Origin: Trichloromonas sp034006665
GTDB taxonomy: Bacteria; Desulfobacterota; Desulfuromonadia; Desulfuromonadales; Trichloromonadaceae
DNA length: 64,000 nucleotides
Assembly: GCF_034006665.1 (NCBI RefSeq)
Contig: NZ_JAVESI010000016.1
Span: 1 to 64,000, forward strand
Reading direction: 5' to 3'
The translations under genes and the position numbers were made by a program. Below are positions 43,143 to 50,070 of the stretch, in pieces (position 1 is the stretch's first letter; the number at the start of each line of letters is the position of its first letter). The notes below the pieces were generated by a model. It was not told the DNA's origin and ran no database searches. It worked only from the letters and a program-made list of their open reading frames with translations.

Positions 43143-43444
43143 TAGACCCCATAGCAAAGAACAACGACACGATCTGGAATTGTCCGCCGGATTTTCTCGT
43201 CACGCCGTTGACGAGATCGGCTTCCATATCTCCTCCCTGTTGCCCGAACACCCTCCAGGCCATACCCAGGCTGCACCAGAAATAGATCGTTCACCACAGG
43301 CGCCTTTACAGCCCTCTGGGGCCTATGTCACGTTTCTTGCCCGGCATCAGCCCTTAAAAACCCCGCCGCCTCCTTGTTAAAAGAGACAAAGGGACACCGC
43401 AGCAGCGTCCTGTCGACTCTCTTCACTCCCAAGGAGGTCCACCC
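43143..43444. other. Intergenic region before the first integrase
   Basis: About 300 bp without a convincing gene, tRNA or attachment-site repeat. AAGGAGGTCC at 43430-43439 is the ribosome site of the integrase. It may contain the left end of the island. Confidence 0.4.
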
Positions 43445-44605
43445 ATGCCCCGACTCAACCTGCGCCAGGCCTTCGCCGACAATCCGCCACTACCTACCAC
43501 CAGCGCCAAGACCGATTACTACGACACCCAGCTTACCGGCTTTCTTCTCGAAGTGCGCAAAAACGGCAAAGCCGCCTACTATCTGCGCTACCGCGACAAA
43601 GCCGGCCGTCAGCGCCAGACCCGACTCGGCGATCCCACCACCCTGACCCTCGATGAAGCCCGTGAACGTGCCCGTATTCTCAAAAGCAAGATCCTCATGG
43701 GCTTCGATGTCAAGGAACATGTTGAGAAGATCAAGCAGATCCCCACCTTCGCCGAGTTCGTCCGCAACCAGTACCTGCCCTACGCCCGCAACACCAAACG
43801 CACCTGGAACTACGACAAAGCCTGCATCGAAAACAAGATGCTGCGACTCTGGGGCCACCGGCCCCTGGATGACTTTAACCCCACCGACCTGCTGCAGTTC
43901 CAGAATCAGCTGCTGACGCAGAATCTCAAGCCCGGCACCGTCAACCGCATCATGGCCCTAGTCAAACACCTCTTTCACCTGGCCGAGCGCTGGCAGATCA
44001 TCGACCAGGCCCCCACCAAAAACATCCCACCCTTAGCCGACAACGGCGCCCGCGAACGCTATCTCAGCGTGCAGGAACTCGATCAGCTCCTGGCCGCCCT
44101 CAAGCAGTGCCACAGCCCCATCGTGCCCGACATCATCCGCCTGCTGATCCTCACCGGCGCCAGACGCTCCGAAGTCACCCAGCTGCCCTGGAGCGAACTC
44201 GATCTGGACAAAGGTCTCTGGACCCTGCCCGCCGAACGCAACAAAAGCAAACGCCAAAAGGTGCTGCCCCTCTCCGGCGCCGCCCTAAAACTGCTCCGCT
44301 CCCGCCAGAACAACGGCAGCCCCTATGTCTTTCCCAACCCCGCCACCGGCAAGCCCCTCATCAGCATCCACGATACCTGGAACCGCATACGCATTCAGGC
44401 CAACCTGCCCGAACTGCGCATCCATGACCTGCGCCACAGCTTCGCCTCCTTCCTCGTCAACGCCGGTCACAGCCTCTACGAGATCCAGAAGCTCCTCGGC
44501 CATACCAGCATCACCACCACCCAGCGCTACGCCCACCTGGAGCAATCCACCCTCAAAACCGCCACCCAGACCATCGAAAAACTGCTCCGGATCGGCGGCA
44601 AATAG
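43445..44605 (+). CDS. int: Tyrosine recombinase (site-specific integrase 1)
   Basis: The 386-residue integrase has an N-terminal DUF4102-like arm-binding domain (YDTQLTGFLLEVRKNGKAAYYLRYRDKAG), a core-binding SAM-like domain and the catalytic domain with Arg in LTGARRSEV near residue 238, HDLRHSFASFLV near residue 325, GHTSITTTQRYAH with the nucleophilic Tyr near residue 357. It drives integration and excision of the island. AAGGAGG lies 5 bp ahead of the ATG. A related recombinase is at 52471. Confidence 0.93.
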   Translation: MPRLNLRQAFADNPPLPTTSAKTDYYDTQLTGFLLEVRKNGKAAYYLRYRDKAGRQRQTRLGDPTTLTLDEARERARILKSKILMGFDVKEHVEKIKQIPTFAEFVRNQYLPYARNTKRTWNYDKACIENKMLRLWGHRPLDDFNPTDLLQFQNQLLTQNLKPGTVNRIMALVKHLFHLAERWQIIDQAPTKNIPPLADNGARERYLSVQELDQLLAALKQCHSPIVPDIIRLLILTGARRSEVTQLPWSELDLDKGLWTLPAERNKSKRQKVLPLSGAALKLLRSRQNNGSPYVFPNPATGKPLISIHDTWNRIRIQANLPELRIHDLRHSFASFLVNAGHSLYEIQKLLGHTSITTTQRYAHLEQSTLKTATQTIEKLLRIGGK

Positions 44606-45060
44606 CTGTCATCCGGTCGGTATTTGATGGGTGAAAATCAAGGTCTAACGCAGCGAAATCCTTCAGCTTAGCCTGCGGTCGAGGCTTGTCATCCGGTCGG
44701 TATTTGCTGGGTGAAACCGCTTCTGGTGGGTGAAAAGATTTCAAAACCTCGAAAGGTCAAGCACTTACCAGGCAACCGGTGAAAGTGCGGTTGGTAGGTG
44801 ATGGGTGGGTGACCTGCCAGGCTTGGACCGACAGCCAACCGATGCCGGCGGCAGGGGAGCGACACCGCCTGATACCGGTCCGCAGCCGCAAAAAGTGTCA
44901 ACCAGTGACAACGCCGTGACAGCCATAGCCGCTTCGACACCTAAACTGCGCCTTAAGTATCCGTGCCGGTATTGCCATCGGTGACAACGACAGGGCACAG
45001 GATGGCACCGACCGCTACCAAGACGGTGCCGGAACCGATAACAGAAACCGCTTTCAAGAC
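44606..45060. other. Intergenic region with 30-bp direct repeats
   Basis: TGTCATCCGGTCGGTATTTG followed by ATGGGTGAAA or CTGGGTGAAA occurs at 44607-44636 and 44687-44716, 80 bp apart, and partial GGTGGGTGAAA and GATGGGTGGGTG copies follow to about 44812. No gene is convincing. The repeats could bind the integrase, its directionality factor or the HTH protein encoded next. Confidence 0.55.
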
Positions 45061-45073
45061 AGGAGATAGGACA

Positions 45074-46330
45074 ATGACCCAGAGGATAACGACTGAAGAA
45101 ACCCTGGTGACGCTGCGAGAGATTGCGGAGGAGCTGGGGGTTAACTACAAAACACTTCTGAGTTGCAAGGCCCGTTACGAGGCCTTCGTGCCGGGACAGG
45201 CATTAGGTCGACAGGCACGCTATCGTGCCGATCTAGTGGACTTCTTCCGGTTAATCTTTGCTCTGCAGGATGAGGGTTACCGGACGGATCAGATCATCGG
45301 ATTACTAAAGCAGGGAACTGTGCGTGAAGAAGATCAGTTCGTCAAGGACTGGATCGAAGACTGGCGACAGCGGTTGAGGCTGACTGGCCCGCCGACTGGC
45401 CCACTGGCTGACGGACTGACTGACCCACTGACTGACCCACTGACTGACCCACTGACTGACCCACCGACTGACCCACCGACTGACCCACCGACTGACCCAC
45501 TGGCTGACCCACTGGCTGACCCACTGGCTGACCCACTGGCTGGCCCACTGGCTGACGGACTGGCTGACGGACTGGCTGACGGACTGGCTGACGGACTGGC
45601 TGACCGCCAACTACATGACCTCATCTGCGCGACTGTAGCAGCCACCACACCCATCCTCACCGCCTTGGCCACCCACGCCAACCAGCTGCAGGAGTCCATT
45701 GCCCATCAGCAGGGACAGCTGACCCACCTGAACGACAGGCTCAGCCTGCTGGAACAGGAACTGGGCTTGGCTATCGATCCGGTACCGGCTCTGCCCGCCA
45801 TCACAACCGCCAACTCCCTCGACCTTGCCAGGCTACTGCAACCCCTGCAGGATGTGACCCACGGCATCGAAGCCGACGAACAAGCGAGAGGCTTGCACCC
45901 TGAACAGGTCCAGAGTGGCCCGGCAGAGAACCCTGCCGGCAGCACAACTCCTGCAGGCAACGTCACAGAGCCGGCCACGGCCGATTCCGATCAGAGCCCT
46001 GCGCCGTCTTCTCCCCGCTACCCGCCTTCCAAAAGCCTCGCAGCCCAGCAGGTCAGCGAGCGCGTTGCCTCGGCCATCGACAGCCTGGTCAGCGTAAAAG
46101 CCGGCGTCACCAACGGTAAGCCCGACAAGCAAACCTTGCTGGAGTGGATCACACAGCAGCGGCAGCAGCATCCCAGCCTGAGCTACACCGCCATGGCCTC
46201 ACTGCTGGACCAGGCGGATATCCCCACCCTGGGTGGCCGGCAAGGCTGGCACCGGGGCTCCGTCCGCAATCTGGTGGCCAAGGAACAACAACCCCGAACA
46301 GAGAGCGACTCGGCCCAGGAGCCGGAGTAA
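45074..46330 (+). CDS. HTH protein with 18 tetrapeptide repeats
   Basis: The 418-residue protein starts with a MerR-like helix-turn-helix (ETLVTLREIAEELGVNYKTLLSCKARYEAFV, about residues 9-40) and a helical RADLVDFFRLIFALQDEGYRTDQIIGLLKQG region. Residues about 106-177 are 18 tandem copies of PLTD/PLAD/GLAD-like four-residue units, followed by a coiled-coil-like segment (NQLQESIAHQQGQLTHLNDRLSLLEQEL), a low-complexity linker and a C-terminal domain (TLLEWITQQRQQHPSLSYTAMASLLDQADIPTLGGRQGWHRGSVRNL) resembling recombinase-associated DNA-binding ends. AGGAG precedes the ATG. A DNA-binding regulator or partition-type protein of the island; no family recognised. Confidence 0.55.
   Translation: MTQRITTEETLVTLREIAEELGVNYKTLLSCKARYEAFVPGQALGRQARYRADLVDFFRLIFALQDEGYRTDQIIGLLKQGTVREEDQFVKDWIEDWRQRLRLTGPPTGPLADGLTDPLTDPLTDPLTDPPTDPPTDPPTDPLADPLADPLADPLAGPLADGLADGLADGLADGLADRQLHDLICATVAATTPILTALATHANQLQESIAHQQGQLTHLNDRLSLLEQELGLAIDPVPALPAITTANSLDLARLLQPLQDVTHGIEADEQARGLHPEQVQSGPAENPAGSTTPAGNVTEPATADSDQSPAPSSPRYPPSKSLAAQQVSERVASAIDSLVSVKAGVTNGKPDKQTLLEWITQQRQQHPSLSYTAMASLLDQADIPTLGGRQGWHRGSVRNLVAKEQQPRTESDSAQEPE
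45389..45604 (+). repeat. 12-bp tandem repeat (18 units) inside the HTH protein gene
   Basis: Units such as CCACTGACTGAC, CCACTGGCTGAC and GGACTGGCTGAC recur 18 times in register with codons. Different blocks (PLTD, PPTD, PLAD, GLAD) are locally homogenised, which points to slippage and expansion. All units keep the frame, so copy-number changes alter protein length only. Confidence 0.85.
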
Positions 46331-46399
46331 AAAAGCAGGGTAGGGCGGGCGATCGTCTGGCGGAGGATTGGCAGGGGGCTACGGAGAAGCCAGATAAAG

Positions 46400-46433
46400 A
46401 CGAGAAGGCGCCAGTTACCGGGCGCCTTCTCGT
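46400..46433. terminator. Strong hairpin after the HTH repeat protein gene
   Basis: ACGAGAAGGCGCC and GGCGCCTTCTCGT, a 13-bp stem with loop AGTTACCG. There is no T-run after it, so it may be a terminator that does not need one or a transcript-stabilising structure. Confidence 0.6.
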
Positions 46434-46926
46434 GGCAGGGGTGGGAATGTTTTAGATGAAGCCGCGAAATCCCCAGATCAGCAGGGGCAGGGCAGGAGAG
46501 TCGATGAAAGAGACAGGTTAGAGGTTGCCGGCAGGTTATCTGCCGTTTAGGCCTTTTGCGAGACCCTGCCTATAAGATCGTCTAACAAAGAAGGTAAGTT
46601 TGAAAGTTGATCTACATTTCCAATGGCTTATTTAGTCAATCGCCATGTCTCTCCCCTGAATGGTCTGCGCTATTAAAAAATCCATAAATTTCAATTTTTC
46701 TCTTTTTTCCTTAACTGACCTCCTGAACCGAACCAATCGTTATGTAGGAGCATAGAGATGCCCTCTAGCGCACCTGTTTTTTCCTTTTACCCAGGAGGTT
46801 TTATGGAAATCTTTTTTTTCTCTTTTTTTTTCCTTAACTGATCTCCTGAACCGAACCAAGGTTTGTATAGGAGCAGAGAGATGTTCTCTAGCGCACCTGT
46901 TTTTTCCCTTTTACTCAGGAGGTTTT
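46434..46926. other. Long AT-rich regulatory region
   Basis: No gene is convincing. The second half contains a tandem duplication of a leader with ribosome site and start codon (see 46701-46935). The AT-rich tracts around 46660-46700 and 46810-46830 may hold promoters. Confidence 0.5.
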
Positions 46927-46935
46927 ATGGAAATC
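46701..46935 (+). repeat. 124-bp tandem duplication of a gene leader
   Basis: CTTAACTGACCTCCTGAACC, TCTAGCGCACCTGTTTTTTC and AGGAGGTTTTATGGAAATC recur with the two ATG codons at 46803 and 46927, a 124-bp step. In the first copy the frame ends after MEIFFFSFFFLN. The second copy runs into the real gene at 46927. Confidence 0.85.
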
Positions 46936-47202
46936 ACCAGCATCACCACCCTCTCAGTCACCCAGTTACAGTCGCGTCTAGCTCAGACCCTGCGCTGGGC
47001 TTCCAGGACCAGGCAGGCCATTCTGTTGACCCATTGGCATCAGCCGACGCATGTAATTCTGCCATTGGCGCACCTGCCCGCGTCGATCAGACAGCTGCTT
47101 GAGCAGTTGCCGCAGGAGGCTGACGAGATGGCGCAGGAAACGCTTTGCCCGATGGGAGGCTGTGGCAACGGTCTGCATACGGCGCATCGGGGTGCCTTAT
47201 GA
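46927..47202 (+). CDS. Small island protein with Phd-like N-terminus
   Basis: The 91-residue product begins MEITSITTLSVTQLQSRLAQTLRWASRTRQAILLTHWHQPTHVILPL, weakly like Phd/YefM antitoxins, which often have the order strand-helix-helix followed by VLM/PLDEY. No toxin gene follows, so this may be a solitary DNA-binding protein. AGGAGG lies just before the ATG, in a duplicated leader. The stop overlaps the ATGATG of the next gene. Confidence 0.5.
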   Translation: MEITSITTLSVTQLQSRLAQTLRWASRTRQAILLTHWHQPTHVILPLAHLPASIRQLLEQLPQEADEMAQETLCPMGGCGNGLHTAHRGAL

Positions 47203-47756
47203 TGTCGCCGCTAGCTGCGAATGATCCAGCTCATTGCCGACAGGCAACCAAGCCAGAGATTGAGCTTTTGACAGATTTGGAAAATCCCGAGGTCTGTGCG
47301 GCTCAGTGCGACGACAGATGCGCATCGGCGGCGGCGAGGTGTTCTCCCCTCCCAAGCCAGGAGATTCGCCATCAGATTTTTCTGTTGGCCTGCCGGTGCG
47401 GCGCCCTTGAACCTCAGGACGATCCGGACCGGATGATCGACACCATCGCCTGGCTGTACCAGGATCTGGCGCCGAAGGGGGCCATGCAGACGCTTTTGGC
47501 TTCGCAGATTATCGCGACCTATCTGGTTCTGATGCGCCAACTGCATAAAACCACGCAGGAGGCGTCACTGGCGGCGAACAATATGCGCGTCAATATGGCC
47601 ACCAAGCTGATGCGGGCGTTGAATTTACAGCTGGGACTACTGGCGACGCTTCAGGGCGTGAAGATGCAGAGCATCAAGGTGGAGCATCTGAATGTGTCGG
47701 GTAATTCGGTGATCGGCATTGGTGGCCGGGTGGACCAGGGGAGGTCGTCGCAATGA
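47199..47756 (+). CDS. Island protein of unknown function
   Basis: The 185-residue protein has a helical middle (RMIDTIAWLYQDLAPKGAMQTLLASQIIATYLVLMRQLHKTTQEASLAANNMRVNMATKLMRALNLQLGLLATLQG) and a C-terminus MQSIKVEHLNVSGNSVIGIGGRV. That ending resembles proteins that accompany HGGxxxG-motif genes in plasmids and phages, which is the gene order here too. It starts at one of two adjacent ATG codons at 47199 and overlaps the next gene by four bases. Its activity is unknown. Confidence 0.55.
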   Translation: MMSPLAANDPAHCRQATKPEIELLTDLENPEVCAAQCDDRCASAAARCSPLPSQEIRHQIFLLACRCGALEPQDDPDRMIDTIAWLYQDLAPKGAMQTLLASQIIATYLVLMRQLHKTTQEASLAANNMRVNMATKLMRALNLQLGLLATLQGVKMQSIKVEHLNVSGNSVIGIGGRVDQGRSSQ

Positions 47757-48097
47757 GGTCTTATACGGAGAAACAAGCCCATGCGCTCGATCTGGCGCGG
47801 ACAACGCCGCGCTGTGGGGCCAAGACGCGACGGGGCAAACCCTGCCAGGCGCCCTGTGTTGCCAAGCCGGAAGGTGGGTACAAGTCACGTTGCCGCATGC
47901 ACGGCGGGGCGGCGGGGTCCGGAGCGCCCAAGGGCAACCAAAATGCGCTGAAACACGGCTTTTATACGGCCAAGGCCAAACAGCAGCGGCTCCTGATACG
48001 CCGGTTTTTCAAGGAGTTGCAAACATCCACTACGGTGTCCGACGAGGTGCTCTTCTCCCTTGTGGACGCTCTTTCCCCAGGAGATTTAACCACATGA
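47753..48097 (+). CDS. HGGxxxG-motif protein
   Basis: The 114-residue protein contains a cysteine pattern and the diagnostic motif: RCGAKTRRGKPCQAPCVAKPEGGYKSRCRMHGGAAGSGAPKGNQNALKHGFYT. The HGGxxxG family is common on plasmids, integrative elements and phages of Proteobacteria, with unknown function and a possible zinc-binding site from three cysteines and a histidine. It is translationally coupled to the gene before it (ATGA overlap). Confidence 0.75.
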   Translation: MRSYTEKQAHALDLARTTPRCGAKTRRGKPCQAPCVAKPEGGYKSRCRMHGGAAGSGAPKGNQNALKHGFYTAKAKQQRLLIRRFFKELQTSTTVSDEVLFSLVDALSPGDLTT

Positions 48098-48471
48098 CCA
48101 GCTATGACGCAAACCATCCCATCTATGACGAGGCCACCTGCACCGGAGAAAGGGGCTCACAGGAGGTCGCGCCAGCGAAATACGCCGCAGAGCAGCCTGA
48201 GCCGCAGCTTTCAGGGCAGTCTCAAATACCGGAAGGCGCGGACCCGCCTCTGTGCGGCGGCTGCCCGGACTATTGCTATCTCTCGGCTCCCGACAGTGAT
48301 CCGGAGAATCCGCCACCGGGTTATGCGCCCTGCCTGCACGCCTATGACAACGATCCCTGGCTGGGCCTGGATACCGAGTGTGACTTTGATCCGGAGGAAG
48401 ACGAAATGGATCTTGCCATGGCGTCAGAAATCGCCGAACGAGAGGACTTTGACTGGACGCATTATCTGTAA
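48094..48471 (+). CDS. Acidic island protein with cysteine cluster
   Basis: The 125-residue protein is rich in Asp, Glu and Pro and contains CGGCPDYCYL and later CDFDPEEDEMDLAMASEIAEREDFDWTHYL. CAGGAG precedes ATG 48094 and the start overlaps the HGGxxxG gene. No family is recognised. The cysteines could bind metal. Confidence 0.5.
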   Translation: MTSYDANHPIYDEATCTGERGSQEVAPAKYAAEQPEPQLSGQSQIPEGADPPLCGGCPDYCYLSAPDSDPENPPPGYAPCLHAYDNDPWLGLDTECDFDPEEDEMDLAMASEIAEREDFDWTHYL

Positions 48472-48586
48472 ACGGGGGCCGTGGCCCGATAGCAGCTGGC
48501 CGGAAAGTCAGCACGACCGGCCGTTTGATCTAAACCCGAACCTTGGACATGTCTCTTAAACCTCTTAAACAGAAAGGATTTTCATC

Positions 48587-48904
48587 ATGGGCTATTCATA
48601 CCCCGAGCACGCGAAACTTCTGCCCTTCTGCCAGGGCGCACCGAGATCTCCCCATCCGGACGCCTGGCTGGTGGGGATTACCCAGATTGCTCATCATTTA
48701 GGCACAAACACCCGCCAGGCCCGCAAAAAGATTGCCTGCGGCGAGGTCTTTGCCATCGAGGTAAACGGTGTTCTTTACGGCAACCGCACCTGGTGCCCGA
48801 ACACCTGGTATGCCAGCTGTGCGGCGGACCCGAATGATCCGGGTTTTCCTCTCTCTCGTGCGGTGGCACCACCGAACCGGATACCCTGGCATTGGCGGTA
48901 CTGA
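48587..48904 (+). CDS. Small helix-rich island protein
   Basis: The 105-residue protein includes DAWLVGITQIAHHLGTNTRQARKKIACGEVFAIEVNGVLYGNRTW, which has the form of a winged-helix or DNA-binding domain of the excisionase type: helix, turn, helix, then a strand with a Gly. GAAAGGA lies before ATG 48587. Role not recognised beyond a possible DNA-binding protein. Confidence 0.45.
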   Translation: MGYSYPEHAKLLPFCQGAPRSPHPDAWLVGITQIAHHLGTNTRQARKKIACGEVFAIEVNGVLYGNRTWCPNTWYASCAADPNDPGFPLSRAVAPPNRIPWHWRY

Positions 48905-49288
48905 CACCCAACAGGAAGGGTCTTCCGCCGTCTGGGGCGAGAAAGGGGGGTTGGATGGTGCCGATATGATCTGGGTATGACGTCGTACAGGGTAGGCAGG
49001 TGGGTAGAATCATCAAGGATTACATCTGTTTACAGCATTTATGCTAGTCACTAAGTGAACGGAGATAAACCGAATATGAAAAAGTCAAAAAAAGGTATGG
49101 GTTGCTCAGTTATCGAACAGCAGTTTTCTGATTCGGGATGTTTGAATGGGAACTCTGTTCAGGATCGGCGAAATCACAGTACACAAACTTAAAAATCGTG
49201 AGGGCTATCAGAGGCTATATCGTTGCTCCGGCCCGACCTGCTCGGCCTGCAAGGGAAAAGCTAAGCGGACGGTGGGTGAGATTCAGTT
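48905..49288. other. Gap with a possible 38-residue frame
   Basis: No convincing gene. ATG 49076 after CGGAGATAAACCG begins a 38-codon frame (MKKSKKGMGCSVIEQQFSDS...) that ends at 49192. A frame from 49146 overlaps the next gene with no family signal. Confidence 0.35.
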
Positions 49289-49519
49289 TTGTTACGACGT
49301 TGGCCGGCGTGGGATAGGCTACTTCGTCGTGGAGCAAAACTCCAAGCCCGGAAGCCTGTCCTACGAACTCGTGTTTCAAGGAAAACCCTGGCCAATCTTG
49401 CCTCAAAGGGGGCATCGGTTCCTGTCGCAATGCGTATTGGCAACAAAGTCGCTTACGATGTCGTCGAGTTGATCGATTGGCTACGTCAGCACCTTACTAA
49501 CGAGAAGAAAGGAAATTAA
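49289..49519 (+). CDS. AlpA-like helix-turn-helix regulator
   Basis: The C-terminal half reads RVSRKTLANLASKGASVPVAMRIGNKVAYDVVELIDWLRQH, the pattern of AlpA/excisionase-type DNA-binding proteins: a helix-turn-helix, then a strand with Ile-Gly and a short helix. The only in-frame start is TTG 49289, with a stop at 49277-49279, so the N-terminus is uncertain. It lies 1 bp ahead of the next gene and may regulate excision or the downstream polymerase cassette. Confidence 0.5.
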   Translation: MLRRWPAWDRLLRRGAKLQARKPVLRTRVSRKTLANLASKGASVPVAMRIGNKVAYDVVELIDWLRQHLTNEKKGN

Positions 49520-49520
49520 G

Positions 49521-50069
49521 ATGACTTTTAATATTGAGACGTTGGCCCTTCCGCAAGACTTTCAAAATATGTCTGGCGCGAAAAAACTATGGACCACAAT
49601 CCCGGTGCGCAAACCCGGTAAAACAGAATTTTTCCGGGTCCTGGACGATGATGCCTATACCCTTCGGACTGCCATCATCGAATTGAAGGAAGAGAGCGAA
49701 ACCTACCTTGTCGATGGTGCTCTTCTGAGTGACCTGTCAGAGTTTATCGTTCCGGTACAGGTTGTTGTCGCCCTCACACGGATGGGCTCATTGATGGTTT
49801 GGCCGCTTAAACTACCGCAGGAGCGGCACAATGCCTGGCACGCTACCGCGCTCCAAGCAGCCGAGCTCGCCAAGAAAAAATGGATCTGTATGCGGGCCAA
49901 TATGTCTGCCGGCTGTTATGACATCCTGGAAGCAACTGCTGCCCTGCCGGAGCCGGAGTTCCCGACAGCGGAACTGTCTTTTGAGCGGATGCTGGAACTG
50001 GCCTTCGCGAACTATTACGTCAACAGCCTCAATCACCCGCTTATTCGGCGGCTGACCGGCCAAGTGTAG
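49521..50069 (+). CDS. Unknown protein ahead of the DNA polymerase
   Basis: The 182-residue protein begins MTFNIETLALPQDFQNMSGAKKLWTTIPVRKPGKTEFFRVLDDD and continues with a beta-rich region, then WHATALQAAELAKKKWICMRANMSAGCYDILEATAALPEPEFP. No family is recognised. It stops 1 bp before the polymerase gene, so the two are likely co-translated; a replication- or recombination-linked job is only an inference. Confidence 0.6.
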   Translation: MTFNIETLALPQDFQNMSGAKKLWTTIPVRKPGKTEFFRVLDDDAYTLRTAIIELKEESETYLVDGALLSDLSEFIVPVQVVVALTRMGSLMVWPLKLPQERHNAWHATALQAAELAKKKWICMRANMSAGCYDILEATAALPEPEFPTAELSFERMLELAFANYYVNSLNHPLIRRLTGQV

Positions 50070-50070
50070 T

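Noticed and set aside
43143..43444. tRNA or attachment site ahead of integrase 1
   Set aside because: I looked for a cloverleaf or a long repeat shared with the 63.3-63.6 kb edge by eye and found none; an alignment search would be needed.
45389..45604. CRISPR array
   Set aside because: The 12-bp units are contiguous and have no spacers, and no cas genes are present; it is a coding tandem repeat.
45305..45610. Minus-strand frames encoding VSQW- or PVGQ-type repeats
   Set aside because: They are antisense readings of the 12-bp tandem repeat, which stays open in all frames because of its length and composition.
49146..49472. Frame of 108 codons starting MGTLFRIGEITV
   Set aside because: It has no family signal and overlaps the AlpA-like frame, whose DNA-binding pattern is clear; the shorter frame is preferred.
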